Positions 18,064-26,609 of a stretch of DNA of 50,792 nucleotides are shown piece by piece (the first letter of the stretch is position 1; the number at the start of each line of letters is the position of its first letter). Position numbers and translations under genes: made by a program. The notes beneath the pieces are model-generated. The model was given only the letters and a program-made list of their open reading frames with translations, searched no databases and was not told the DNA's origin. The stretch covers positions 1-50,792 of the forward strand of contig CAMCFO010000018.1 in assembly GCA_945874155.1 (NCBI GenBank), written 5' to 3'. Source of the DNA: an uncultured Bacteroidales bacterium. Lineage in GTDB: Bacteria; Bacteroidota; Bacteroidia; Bacteroidales; UBA932.

Positions 18064-18936
18064 ATGAAAAAGTTCACATACATTCTTATGCTCTGTGTTG
18101 CAGCACTCTCCTGCAGCAAACAGGAGAGAATATTCAGCGAAGGAGCGTCTGAAAGGATTGCTGATGCGGTGGACCTCTACAAATCGGCAATTCTGGCAAG
18201 GAGAACCTGGGTAATGGAATATTTCCCTGATGACCAGCTGCGCTACGGAGGCTGGGTCTATGTGCTGGATTTCCGGGAGGACAACAGCATCGAGGCCTGG
18301 TTTGAGGGCAGCGGATTCGTGCCTTCCGCAGACCCGGTGACAGTCTCGGAATATGCCGTGGAATTCAGTACCGGACCTATGCTCAAGTTCTGCACCAACA
18401 ATGACTATCTGCACTATTTCTCCTTCCCGGGAGGACCCAACGGAGGAGGCTACCAGGGCTATAGGGGAGACTACGAATTCACCATTATGTCCCTCAATGA
18501 AACAATGGATGAAATCATTCTCAGGGGTATCAAGACCGAAAACAGAATACGCCTGAGCCCACTTTCGGGGAAATGGACTCCCGAGGAATATATCAATGCG
18601 GTAAAGGACAGCGAGTTATCCGTACGCCGCACCAGTTTTGACCTTACGCTGGACGGCGTGAAAATCGGAGTTTTGTCCAGGGCCTGCACCCCGGTTATGG
18701 ATGATTTTTCAAGTTTCAGCAGAAGCAAAATCTGGACTCTCGAATGTGGGGAGCAAAAACAGGACATCTGCACAATAACCCTTCCCGACGGCATAATGAA
18801 AGCCTATGAGCCTTTCACCGTAAAGACTCCCCAGGACGGGGAATTGAGCCTTCAGACCTTCCGCTGGATACTCGGAGAGACCTCCGGCAAGGATGAGTTC
18901 GTCTGCATCGAAAACGGAAGAATTGAATTGAAATAA
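18064..18936 (+). CDS. DUF4302 lipoprotein
   Basis: A 290-aa lipoprotein (lipobox AALSC, Cys17) of the DUF4302 family. Diagnostic parts are WVMEYFPDDQLRYGGWVYVL near residue 50, the FSTGPMLKFCTNNDYLHYFS block and the YRGDYEFTIMS block. DUF4302 genes regularly follow SusC, SusD and the zinc lipoprotein in Bacteroidota, so this is a four-gene module; its biochemical role is not known. The C-terminal half (about 180-290) is beta-rich. It is followed 11 nt later by the SGNH-fused fimbrillin. Confidence 0.85.
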   Translation: MKKFTYILMLCVAALSCSKQERIFSEGASERIADAVDLYKSAILARRTWVMEYFPDDQLRYGGWVYVLDFREDNSIEAWFEGSGFVPSADPVTVSEYAVEFSTGPMLKFCTNNDYLHYFSFPGGPNGGGYQGYRGDYEFTIMSLNETMDEIILRGIKTENRIRLSPLSGKWTPEEYINAVKDSELSVRRTSFDLTLDGVKIGVLSRACTPVMDDFSSFSRSKIWTLECGEQKQDICTITLPDGIMKAYEPFTVKTPQDGELSLQTFRWILGETSGKDEFVCIENGRIELK

Positions 18937-18947
18937 AACGCAAGTCT

Positions 18948-21776
18948 ATGAATAGATATATCCTTACCCCGCTCCTCTGCCTTATTCTTGCAGCAGGATG
19001 CACGCAGGAAATAAAGCCCGAGGAAGTCGAACCGGGGATTCTCACTGTACGGGCGAGTGCAACTGTCAGAATGTCCGGCATCAGTTTCCCCTGGTTTGCC
19101 AGCAGCGACAGGATAGGAGTATATGCAAGAAAATCAGACAGCGGGGAGATTACTGTCCGCAACGCCTGTCTGGCTGCATATTCCTCAACAACAACTTCCC
19201 TGTTCAAGCCGCTGTCAGATGCTTCGAGAATAGAACTGTCTGATGGCGACAAGTTGGACCTGAGCCTCTACTACCCCTTCCGCACGAGTTGTGACAAGCC
19301 GGAAAGTCTGCCGCTTTCCATACCTTCTGAACAGACTGTCACACCGGGCCGGGAACCGTCATTCAAGCAAGACAACATCTTCACCTGCACGATTCCGGCT
19401 GTCGGGGCTATGGAGTCTCCTCTTGAGACCGAACTCCTGCCCGCCGCAGCCTACCTCAGAATCAGCATAAGCAGCACCTCCCCGGCCTATTTCAACTCTT
19501 TCCGTCTCGAAGGCAGCCAGGGCAGTGTCCTCGCATTCACTGAAGGCAGTTTCGACCTCTTCACCGGGGCCATAGACTCCGGAGAGGAAACCTACGATAC
19601 CATAGGACTCAGCGCCGAGACTTCTGTCACCGTCACATCCTCGCCCCTGGAAATATATGTAAAGGTCAATCCGGGATTCAGCGGGGACAAACTGACTTTC
19701 ATCGGCACTATGGGCAAAGCCGAGCTCACTCTCGCAGAATTTGAAGTACCCGAAGGCGGATTCAAAAGCGGAGAATGCAGTCTGTATGACGTCAAAATAA
19801 CCGGAGAATTCGAAATGCCCGGGGATTTGAGCAAAAATGGTACAGCCAACTGCTACATAGTGACCGAAGCCGCATCAGAATATTCCTTCGATGCCACGGT
19901 CAAGGGCAACGGCAGCAACGGCATCTCCTGGACTTTCGACGGCACCCCGGTAAGCAAGAACTTCCAAGCTGCCATCTCACCGGCTTCGGCTGCACTCCTT
20001 TGGTACAGCAATCCGGAGGAAAACGAAAGTCTCTCCCCTGTCGTAGCCTCAAGCGTAAGTTTCGACCCGTCAAGCGGTCGCATAAGTTTCCGCACGCCGG
20101 AATCATTCGTGGAGGGCAATGCCGTAATAGCAGCCTTTGATGCCTCGGGCAACATTCTTTGGAGCTGGAACATCTGGGCAGTGGAAGGCTGGGACAGTCA
20201 GGCGAGCGCGAAGACCGCCGGCAGATATGTCTTTATGGACAGGAACCTCGGAGCCGTAGCGGGAGCTGATGCTGATGTAAGCGATGTCAGGGCTGCTGCA
20301 AAAGCCATAGGCAATTACTATCAATGGGGACGCAAGGACCCTTTCCCTGCAGCCAGAACCTACACGGACGGCTACAAGGTGGAAGAAGGCTGGGGACTGT
20401 ATGCCTGGACTCCGCTGGATGCTTACAAAGTCTCCGGGAACAAGATATTCTCCACAGACAGAACAGCAAACGGCAGGATGCTCGGCAGCACTCTCGGAAG
20501 CGGCTACACCCTTGAAGACGCAGTGGAAGAAAGCGCAAGATATCCGCACAAATGGATGTTCTCAGGCAACAGCGATACGGTATTCCCTCAGTACAGCTGG
20601 TTCACAGCCGAGGGACAGTTTGAAGCCAGAACACTGCTTGAACGTATGGAATGGAGGTATCTCTGGGGCAGTACGGACAATGTCAGCAATGTCAAAACCG
20701 TCTATGACCCTTGCCCTCCGGGATGGAAAGTGCCTACAGCCGACGCCTTTGTGCCTGTGCTCAACAAGGTGAAGCCATCCGACGGAGGTCACGGAATCAT
20801 TTCTTCGGGCTATGGACTGTATTTCCCATATGGAGGTCAGAGAAAGGCTGGTTTCGGAGGCTCAGTCATAGTGAGTGCCGAAGACATTATGGTCGCAAGC
20901 GCCAGTGTGGCAGGTTCCCTCTACCCTATCAGGGCCAGCCGCAGCAGTTCATCGGCCGGCAGTTACGGCTCTTGCATCACCAGCTCCAACAGCTACGCCG
21001 GAGCCGGTCTCCAGGTCAGGTGCGTTAAGGAAGATGTGGCATCCGTCGCAGCTCCTCACGGCAGGCAGACAGGCCACAGGGCCGCCCTGATGGGAGACTC
21101 AATCACCAGAACCTGGCGTGACAGGGGCCGCAAGGAATTCTTCACAGAGAACGACTACCTCAACAAAGGCGTTGACGGCACAACCACCACCAATATGCTC
21201 AACCGCTTCTACGCCGACATTGTCTCCGATGACCCTCAGCTGGTCGTAATCACGGCAGGCACGAATGACCTTGCCCAGAACGATGCCTGGGGCAGCGCCT
21301 GGAACCAGTGCAATTATGTCAGCCGGGAGGAACTTCTGGCAAACGTGGCCCTGATGGCCGCCATAGCCGAAGATCTCTGCGGGGAGGTTATAATCGGCTC
21401 AATCTGCCCGAGCAGGGATATGTGGTGGAAACCGGATGAGTGGAAGGCCGTTTACAACGGAGACTGGATAGCGGAGAAGATAGTTCAGACGAACAAACTT
21501 CTGAAAGCCTGGGCGGAGACTCACGGCTATGCCTGGGCCGATTACCACTCTGCCCTGAAAGACGATGAGGACAACCTCAAGGACGAATACTGTTGGGTGT
21601 TCGGAACCAATCCTGACGGCAGTCTGAACCTGGACAGAGTGCACCCTAACGCAGATGCGTTCCTCATTATGGAAAGCATACTCAAACCGCTGATTGACGG
21701 CAAACTGTTCGACCCGGACGAAGGCAAACCCGGCTCCGGAAACATTGATGACCTGGACAAGGAGGAATGGAAATGA
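18948..21776 (+). CDS. Fimbrillin/FISUMP lipoprotein fused to an SGNH hydrolase
   Basis: A 942-aa surface lipoprotein (lipobox LAAGC, Cys18) with three parts. Residues 20-280 are fimbrillin-like (ASSDRIGVYARK, LDLSLYYPF). Residues 300-695 are the FISUMP-like block shared with the next two paralogs: TANCYIVTEAASEYSFDATV, LWSWNIWAVEG, MDRNLGAV, YYQWGRKDPFP, DPCPPGWKVPT and VRCVKE. Its paralogs stop at VRCIKE or ARCIKE; here an SGNH/GDSL hydrolase domain follows directly. Block I is MGDSIT with nucleophile S718, block II is NKGVDG, block III is GTND with N773, and block V is DRVHP with D896 and H899. All catalytic residues are present. SGNH enzymes are esterases or lipases and many act on acetylated sugars; a sugar O-deacetylase or sialate esterase role is plausible but unproven. 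Confidence 0.88.
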   Translation: MNRYILTPLLCLILAAGCTQEIKPEEVEPGILTVRASATVRMSGISFPWFASSDRIGVYARKSDSGEITVRNACLAAYSSTTTSLFKPLSDASRIELSDGDKLDLSLYYPFRTSCDKPESLPLSIPSEQTVTPGREPSFKQDNIFTCTIPAVGAMESPLETELLPAAAYLRISISSTSPAYFNSFRLEGSQGSVLAFTEGSFDLFTGAIDSGEETYDTIGLSAETSVTVTSSPLEIYVKVNPGFSGDKLTFIGTMGKAELTLAEFEVPEGGFKSGECSLYDVKITGEFEMPGDLSKNGTANCYIVTEAASEYSFDATVKGNGSNGISWTFDGTPVSKNFQAAISPASAALLWYSNPEENESLSPVVASSVSFDPSSGRISFRTPESFVEGNAVIAAFDASGNILWSWNIWAVEGWDSQASAKTAGRYVFMDRNLGAVAGADADVSDVRAAAKAIGNYYQWGRKDPFPAARTYTDGYKVEEGWGLYAWTPLDAYKVSGNKIFSTDRTANGRMLGSTLGSGYTLEDAVEESARYPHKWMFSGNSDTVFPQYSWFTAEGQFEARTLLERMEWRYLWGSTDNVSNVKTVYDPCPPGWKVPTADAFVPVLNKVKPSDGGHGIISSGYGLYFPYGGQRKAGFGGSVIVSAEDIMVASASVAGSLYPIRASRSSSSAGSYGSCITSSNSYAGAGLQVRCVKEDVASVAAPHGRQTGHRAALMGDSITRTWRDRGRKEFFTENDYLNKGVDGTTTTNMLNRFYADIVSDDPQLVVITAGTNDLAQNDAWGSAWNQCNYVSREELLANVALMAAIAEDLCGEVIIGSICPSRDMWWKPDEWKAVYNGDWIAEKIVQTNKLLKAWAETHGYAWADYHSALKDDEDNLKDEYCWVFGTNPDGSLNLDRVHPNADAFLIMESILKPLIDGKLFDPDEGKPGSGNIDDLDKEEWK

Positions 21777-24049
21777 ATACTTTGAAAAAATACATACTGA
21801 TTGGCGGAGCGATAATGCTCGCAGCCTGCTCCAAGGAAATTGCCGTTGAAAATCCGGATGATGCCGTGACTTTTTCAGCATCCCCATCTTCCACGAAAAC
21901 GGCTTACTCGGATGAAGGGGCTAAGGTTTCGGTGTCCTGGGTGGAGGGAGACTGCATAGGAATATGGTCGGCCTCAGGGACATCCACGCTCAAATCCAAC
22001 AGCCAGTACAGGGCCGTCTCCTCGGGGGCTTCTTCAGGATTCGAATTCGTATCGAGAAGCGAAAGAATCCGCTGGGAAGAGGAAAGGCAGTCCTTCTATG
22101 CCATTTATCCATATGATGCGGAGGCAGGGAGCGACCCTCGTATGGCAAGGCTTGAAATACCTTCCCTGCAGAGGCAGACATCCGCAGACGACATCTCAAA
22201 CCTGAGGAATCAGGATATTATGTGGGCCTGCGCCCCGGATTTGGACAGAGGCGAAAACGATGAGGTCAAGCTTGATTTTCACCACGCCATGGCAATCCTG
22301 GACCTCGAGCTCAGCACCGACAAGAGGATGATAGTGGACAGAATCGTCTTTGAATGCATTTCATCCGAGACTGCTCCCCTGTCTTTTGAAAATGGCAGCA
22401 TAGACCTTTCCACCGGAACAATCACAGCCGGTTCAAAGACCTCCGCATCCATCACTCTCGAGTGCGGATTTGCAGTATCCTGGCCGAAGGCGACCCACTT
22501 CTACATAGCCTTCAACCCTTCTCTCGCATCCGAGACGATGAGGATTTCTGCAGTGGTGGGAGGTCAGAAAAGGACACTTGCAGAAAGGACACTCCCCGCT
22601 TCAGGGGCAGGTGCCGGCAAGGTGCTTAATGTGAAGGTGGATTACGAAGTGCCGGAATCGGATGCAATCCAGATCAAAGACCTGAGCGAAGTGTCCACAG
22701 CCAACACCTATCTGGTCACCTCTCCCGGTGAATATTACAGATTCAAGGCCAACGTCAAGGGCAACGGGCAGATTCCCCAGGCCTTGCAGAGCGTAGTGGA
22801 AGGCACTGACATAACCCCGGGATCCGTACTGGTGCTGTGGTATAACTGCCTTCAGACCAGCAACAAATGGGTGGACCTCTGCCCTATTGTGATGGGTTCT
22901 CTGATCCTTCAGAACGGATATGTGTATTTCGACACCCCTTCAGAGTTCATAAACGGAAACGTGGTGATTGCAGCATTTGCAGAAGAGGGCCTCGACTACG
23001 ACAGCATAAGCGTGGATGCCGAAGGGAATATCGACAATGCCACTTTGCTCTGGAGCTGGAACATCTGGGCCGTCGAAGGCCTGGACCTCGAAGCGGAAGC
23101 CCTGAACCTCGAATACACAGCCGCCAATGGACAGAAAACCCCATTCACCGTGATGAACCGCAACCTCGGAGCCATATTCAGCGGAGACCAACTCCCCGCT
23201 TCCGACACCAAGGGCTATTATGCAGCTGCCGCACTGGGTAATCTCTATCAATGGGGCAGAAAGGACCCGATTCCGCATATTGCCGATTATGAGAATTACT
23301 GGCCTATAGGAAACGTGAACAAACTGCTCACCACTCCGACCTACACCCCGATAGTGGCTCTACAGAAAACACCTTCCACATCAGAAACGCTTGACCGGCA
23401 GATGTTTGTGCAGAAGGGCGGAAAGATTGCCACCGAAGGCAACCCGGCCGTGGATGAATGTCTGTTCAGCTTCGACAAGAATACCGTAAGTTTCTCTCAG
23501 GCCATAAACGAGGCGGCAAAATATCCATATAAATATTTCAAATGTGCCGGGAGCCACACCTACGACAAGCACTGGTTCCCGAACAATCCTGCGACCGACC
23601 CTTGGAAATATCTCTGGGGAGATTGCGACACAGATGACGGGACGGCACTCGAGAAGACCCTCTTCGACCCTTGCCCTCCGGGATGGAAACTCTGGCAGGA
23701 GGAAACCATAAACGCCTTCGTGCAGAACGGAGCCAAGTCAGCATCCATTGCGCCTGGAGGACACGGACTTATGGTTGCAGGTTCCTATTTCGGCTACAAC
23801 GCGGGAGGCAGGAACGAAGATATGGGCGAGAGTTACAGCGAGCCGGTGGTCATCTGCGGATATGCCTGCCCTATCGGCCTGATATCGGGCACCGGAGCAG
23901 ACAGATACAATCATCAAATACTCCGGTACACCCTCTGGAAATCTCCTACAAGTTCTGCAAGTTCAAGCATTTCGGTGACGGTCTCCAATCCGAACGGAGG
24001 AGATGCAAAGAAGGCTGGAAGTTATTCAGTTCGCTGCATAAAAGAATAA
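21773..24049 (+). CDS. Fimbrillin/FISUMP-type surface lipoprotein (paralog 2)
   Basis: A 758-aa lipoprotein (lipobox MLAAC, Cys19). The N-terminal half is fimbrillin-like: SVSWVEGDCIGIWS, FYAIYPYD, KLDFHHAMAILDLEL. The C-terminal half repeats the shared block: NTYLVTSPGEYYRFKANVKG, LLWSWNIWAVEG, VMNRNLGAIF, LYQWGRKDPIP, DPCPPGWKLWQ and the terminal VRCIKE. The start is decided by AAGGAGGA at 21759-21766, which suits ATG 21773; the ATG at 21767 touches the site. It overlaps the previous stop as ATGA. The product is probably exported to the surface as a fimbria-like or glycan-binding component of the GH89 locus. Confidence 0.85.
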   Translation: MNTLKKYILIGGAIMLAACSKEIAVENPDDAVTFSASPSSTKTAYSDEGAKVSVSWVEGDCIGIWSASGTSTLKSNSQYRAVSSGASSGFEFVSRSERIRWEEERQSFYAIYPYDAEAGSDPRMARLEIPSLQRQTSADDISNLRNQDIMWACAPDLDRGENDEVKLDFHHAMAILDLELSTDKRMIVDRIVFECISSETAPLSFENGSIDLSTGTITAGSKTSASITLECGFAVSWPKATHFYIAFNPSLASETMRISAVVGGQKRTLAERTLPASGAGAGKVLNVKVDYEVPESDAIQIKDLSEVSTANTYLVTSPGEYYRFKANVKGNGQIPQALQSVVEGTDITPGSVLVLWYNCLQTSNKWVDLCPIVMGSLILQNGYVYFDTPSEFINGNVVIAAFAEEGLDYDSISVDAEGNIDNATLLWSWNIWAVEGLDLEAEALNLEYTAANGQKTPFTVMNRNLGAIFSGDQLPASDTKGYYAAAALGNLYQWGRKDPIPHIADYENYWPIGNVNKLLTTPTYTPIVALQKTPSTSETLDRQMFVQKGGKIATEGNPAVDECLFSFDKNTVSFSQAINEAAKYPYKYFKCAGSHTYDKHWFPNNPATDPWKYLWGDCDTDDGTALEKTLFDPCPPGWKLWQEETINAFVQNGAKSASIAPGGHGLMVAGSYFGYNAGGRNEDMGESYSEPVVICGYACPIGLISGTGADRYNHQILRYTLWKSPTSSASSSISVTVSNPNGGDAKKAGSYSVRCIKE

Positions 24050-24058
24050 AATACTTAA

Positions 24059-24070
24059 AACTATATAGTT
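24059..24070. repeat. 12-bp palindrome before the small peptide gene
   Basis: AACTATATAGTT is a perfect palindrome ending directly before the ATG of the 51-aa peptide gene, in the 21-nt gap after the fimbrillin stop. A related but shorter palindrome (ATCTATAGAT, 50780-50789) precedes the second small peptide gene. Confidence 0.5.
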
Positions 24071-24226
24071 ATGAAAGATGTATTGAAACGGAAGATTTAC
24101 GAATCTCCACAAATGTGGACCGACTCCGCAGCCCTCGAGGAGGGATTTGCGTTGAGCACCCAGGACAACTCCATTGACAATATGGGAAAATGGACCGGAT
24201 GGGAACCGGTGGATGAAAAAAATTAA
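24071..24226 (+). CDS. Fimbrillin-associated small peptide A (51 aa)
   Basis: A 51-codon ORF in the gap between two fimbrillin genes. It encodes a peptide without signal sequence or membrane helix, beginning MKDVLKRKIYESP and containing EEGFALSTQDNSIDNM near residues 23-38. Its stop TAA overlaps an AAGGAGGA site that serves the next fimbrillin 7 nt further on, so the two are probably translationally coupled. A second such gene (50594-50761) precedes the other AT-rich fimbrillin, and the two peptides align without gaps from Y[ED]SP through the [LV]-E-[EA]-G-[FS]-A-[LA]-S core, which supports real coding. I do not know a function; a leader peptide, chaperone-like partner or secreted signal are all possible. 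Confidence 0.75.
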   Translation: MKDVLKRKIYESPQMWTDSAALEEGFALSTQDNSIDNMGKWTGWEPVDEKN

Positions 24227-24232
24227 GGAGGA
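24225..24232 (+). promoter_or_regulatory. Strong ribosome binding site of fimbrillin paralog 3
   Basis: AAGGAGGA overlaps the stop codon of peptide A and sits 7 nt before ATG 24240. Such a full anti-SD match is unusual in this phylum and fixes the start against the longer frame that opens at 24174. Confidence 0.85.
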
Positions 24233-24239
24233 CACAACT

Positions 24240-26519
24240 ATGAAAAAATCATTACTTTATCTTGCGTCTGTCCTCGCCATTGCGGGATGCGCAAAGGAGA
24301 CACTGGTCGGGAATGAAGAAGAGACCCCAAATGAGGGACAAAATGAGGGACAGAAACTGTATATAATCGGCAATGTTGTTGACACTAAAACAACTCACAC
24401 TGATTATGATTCCTATATCGGCACAACTTGGAACCTTAATGATGAAATAGGCATTTTTGCCTATAAAGATGGAGGTGGAACAAGTCCGGTTGACATTATG
24501 TTGAATTACAAAGGTACGTACAAGAAAGAGGATGGCTCTGACTTCTACTACTTTGATTCTTATTACTTTATCTTGTATCAACAAGGAGTAAAGTATGACT
24601 TGTATGCATATTACCCCTATCAGGATGGCCAGATTTCCGAACATTCTGTCAAAGTAACGGTACCGGAGGTCCAAATTCAGAAAGAGGCAGGCAATATTGA
24701 GCATTTGAAAAGCACAGACCTTCTCTACGGACACAATTACTATGCGTGGAGTTCCAGCGATCCGGATAAAGGAAAGGTTAACCAAAAGGTGCATATGGAT
24801 TTCTATCACGCTCTTTCTGTACTTGAAATTTCACTCACCTCAAGTGAAAAAGACGTGTCAATCAGTTCAGTAACAGCCACTATTGAAGACGAGGCTGAAG
24901 TATTCTCAGTGTCAGACGGAGAATTGGACATTGCAACGGGTAAACTGACACTCACGGCAGGTAGTCCATCTATCAAAGTTCAATTAGGCACCAGTGCAGT
25001 CCTTTCAGAAACAGCAAGCAAAGTCTATATGCAGATAACCCCTGGCCACGCCGGCAAAGTGCTCAGCATCTATGCCTATGTAAACGGAAACAAGCAGAAA
25101 CTCGGCTCTGTCAAAGTTCCTACATCAGGCATCCCTACTGGAGTCAAGGCTGCCCTTACATTTGATGTGGTTGCTCAGTCGGTGACTGATGACTATATCG
25201 ATTTGAGCACTGAGGGCACCGCCAACTGCTACATTGTCAACCAGGCAGACAAGACCTACCGTTTCAATGCAAAGGTAATGGGTAACGGCAAATTGCCCGA
25301 CAAACTCTCTTCTGTAGTAAGCGTGGGTGAAATAGACCCTAAATCCGCTCTTGTCCTCTGGTACGCGCCATTGTCAACCGACAAGAATGATGTAACAAAT
25401 GCCGTTTCCAAACAACCTGTTATTGTGGAATCTGTAAAAGTACAAGACGGTTACATATATTTCTCAACCCCGGAAACATTCGTTGACGGAAATGTTGTAA
25501 TTGTCGCATTTGCAGAAGAGGGACTGAAATATGACAATATCACTGTGGACAGCAAAACCAGGACCTTCTCCAACGCCACAGTTCTCTGGAGCTGGAACAT
25601 CTGGTGCGTAAAAGACTATGATATCAATGCCCCTGAGAATCAGTTGACCTTCGGTACAACTATACTTGCCGACAGGAACCTCGGTGCATTGCTTGACGGT
25701 TCAGATATAGTATATGACAGTGCAAAACAGTCTGAGGCTTATAGGGCATCCTACGTTGTGGGCAACCTGTATCAGTTCGGAAGAAAAGATCCGAGTCCTT
25801 CATTCTTCGGATATACATCCTATTTATCTGAATATGTCGTACTTTATGAACCGAACTTTACTCCGATTCTTGCCCTTCAGCAAGAGTCCGGAAGTCTGTT
25901 TGTGAAAGGGGGCATCAACAGGATTTCTACAGACGATTCCGCATCTCTGGGAGATGCTGTAGCAAAATCAGTTTCGAATCCTCATCTATATATGGTCGCT
26001 AATAATTTCGTCTGTAGTTGGACCCCTCTGACGAATAATTCATTCAGATATCTATGGGGAGGGGAAGACCAAAATATATCTCTCGAAAAGACAGCCTACG
26101 ATCCTTGTCCTGTGGGATGGAAATTATGGGATGCGCCTACTTCTAATGCAGTAATTCAGGCAGTACAGGCTGATGAGAGCAAGTATTTTAAAGCTAATGG
26201 AATATACTCCATCGGCACCTGCTTCCCGTTCAGTGGATATGGCAGAAGACCAACTGGAGACAATATGAAAGACCCATTGATGCCTTACACAGGATGGCCA
26301 AGCAACGGAACTGCTGGTGTCAACTTATATACGAGCATCTCCACCTCAACGGGATTATGTTATCCAGGATATGGAACATTGTATGAACCAATGCTTTATA
26401 TATCAACTACGAACAGTACAGAAGGACCAATTGCGACTTATCATTGCGATGGATACAAATACAATAACGGAAGTCTTTATGCAATGGATGCCCGCCCGGC
26501 CCGCTGCATAAAAGAATAA
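24240..26519 (+). CDS. Fimbrillin/FISUMP-type surface lipoprotein (paralog 3)
   Basis: A 759-aa lipoprotein (lipobox AIAGC, Cys17) and last gene of the operon. It shares the architecture of the preceding paralog: N-terminal fimbrillin half (TTWNLNDEIGIFAYKDGG, DLYAYYPYQDG, VHMDFYHALSVLEISL) and C-terminal block (TANCYIVNQADKTYRFNAKV, VLWSWNIWCVKDY, ADRNLGALL, LYQFGRKDPSP, DPCPVGWKLW, terminal ARCIKE). Unlike the first two paralogs it is AT-richer and uses more A/T-ending codons, especially in its first and last thirds, which suggests later acquisition or exchange. It is preceded by the small peptide gene and followed by a strong hairpin terminator. Confidence 0.85.
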   Translation: MKKSLLYLASVLAIAGCAKETLVGNEEETPNEGQNEGQKLYIIGNVVDTKTTHTDYDSYIGTTWNLNDEIGIFAYKDGGGTSPVDIMLNYKGTYKKEDGSDFYYFDSYYFILYQQGVKYDLYAYYPYQDGQISEHSVKVTVPEVQIQKEAGNIEHLKSTDLLYGHNYYAWSSSDPDKGKVNQKVHMDFYHALSVLEISLTSSEKDVSISSVTATIEDEAEVFSVSDGELDIATGKLTLTAGSPSIKVQLGTSAVLSETASKVYMQITPGHAGKVLSIYAYVNGNKQKLGSVKVPTSGIPTGVKAALTFDVVAQSVTDDYIDLSTEGTANCYIVNQADKTYRFNAKVMGNGKLPDKLSSVVSVGEIDPKSALVLWYAPLSTDKNDVTNAVSKQPVIVESVKVQDGYIYFSTPETFVDGNVVIVAFAEEGLKYDNITVDSKTRTFSNATVLWSWNIWCVKDYDINAPENQLTFGTTILADRNLGALLDGSDIVYDSAKQSEAYRASYVVGNLYQFGRKDPSPSFFGYTSYLSEYVVLYEPNFTPILALQQESGSLFVKGGINRISTDDSASLGDAVAKSVSNPHLYMVANNFVCSWTPLTNNSFRYLWGGEDQNISLEKTAYDPCPVGWKLWDAPTSNAVIQAVQADESKYFKANGIYSIGTCFPFSGYGRRPTGDNMKDPLMPYTGWPSNGTAGVNLYTSISTSTGLCYPGYGTLYEPMLYISTTNSTEGPIATYHCDGYKYNNGSLYAMDARPARCIKE

Positions 26520-26549
26520 CCCCACCACTCAGACAAAGGTCACTCAACG

Positions 26550-26588
26550 AACAGAGGCAACGCGGGAATCGCGTTGCCTCTGTTCTTT
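26550..26588 (+). terminator. Rho-independent terminator of the GH89 operon
   Basis: A perfect 15-bp stem (26550-26564 with 26570-26584), loop ggaat, followed by cttttg. It begins 31 nt after the fimbrillin stop and ends the plus-strand operon. The stem is symmetrical enough to work on the other strand too, for the kinase-like gene that ends at 26610. Confidence 0.9.
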
Positions 26589-26609
26589 TGAATTCAAATA
26601 TATCATCTA

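Noticed and set aside
24174..24239. N-terminal extension of fimbrillin paralog 3
   Set aside because: It overlaps the small peptide gene in another frame and precedes a strong ribosome site matched to ATG 24240, where the lipoprotein signal starts.
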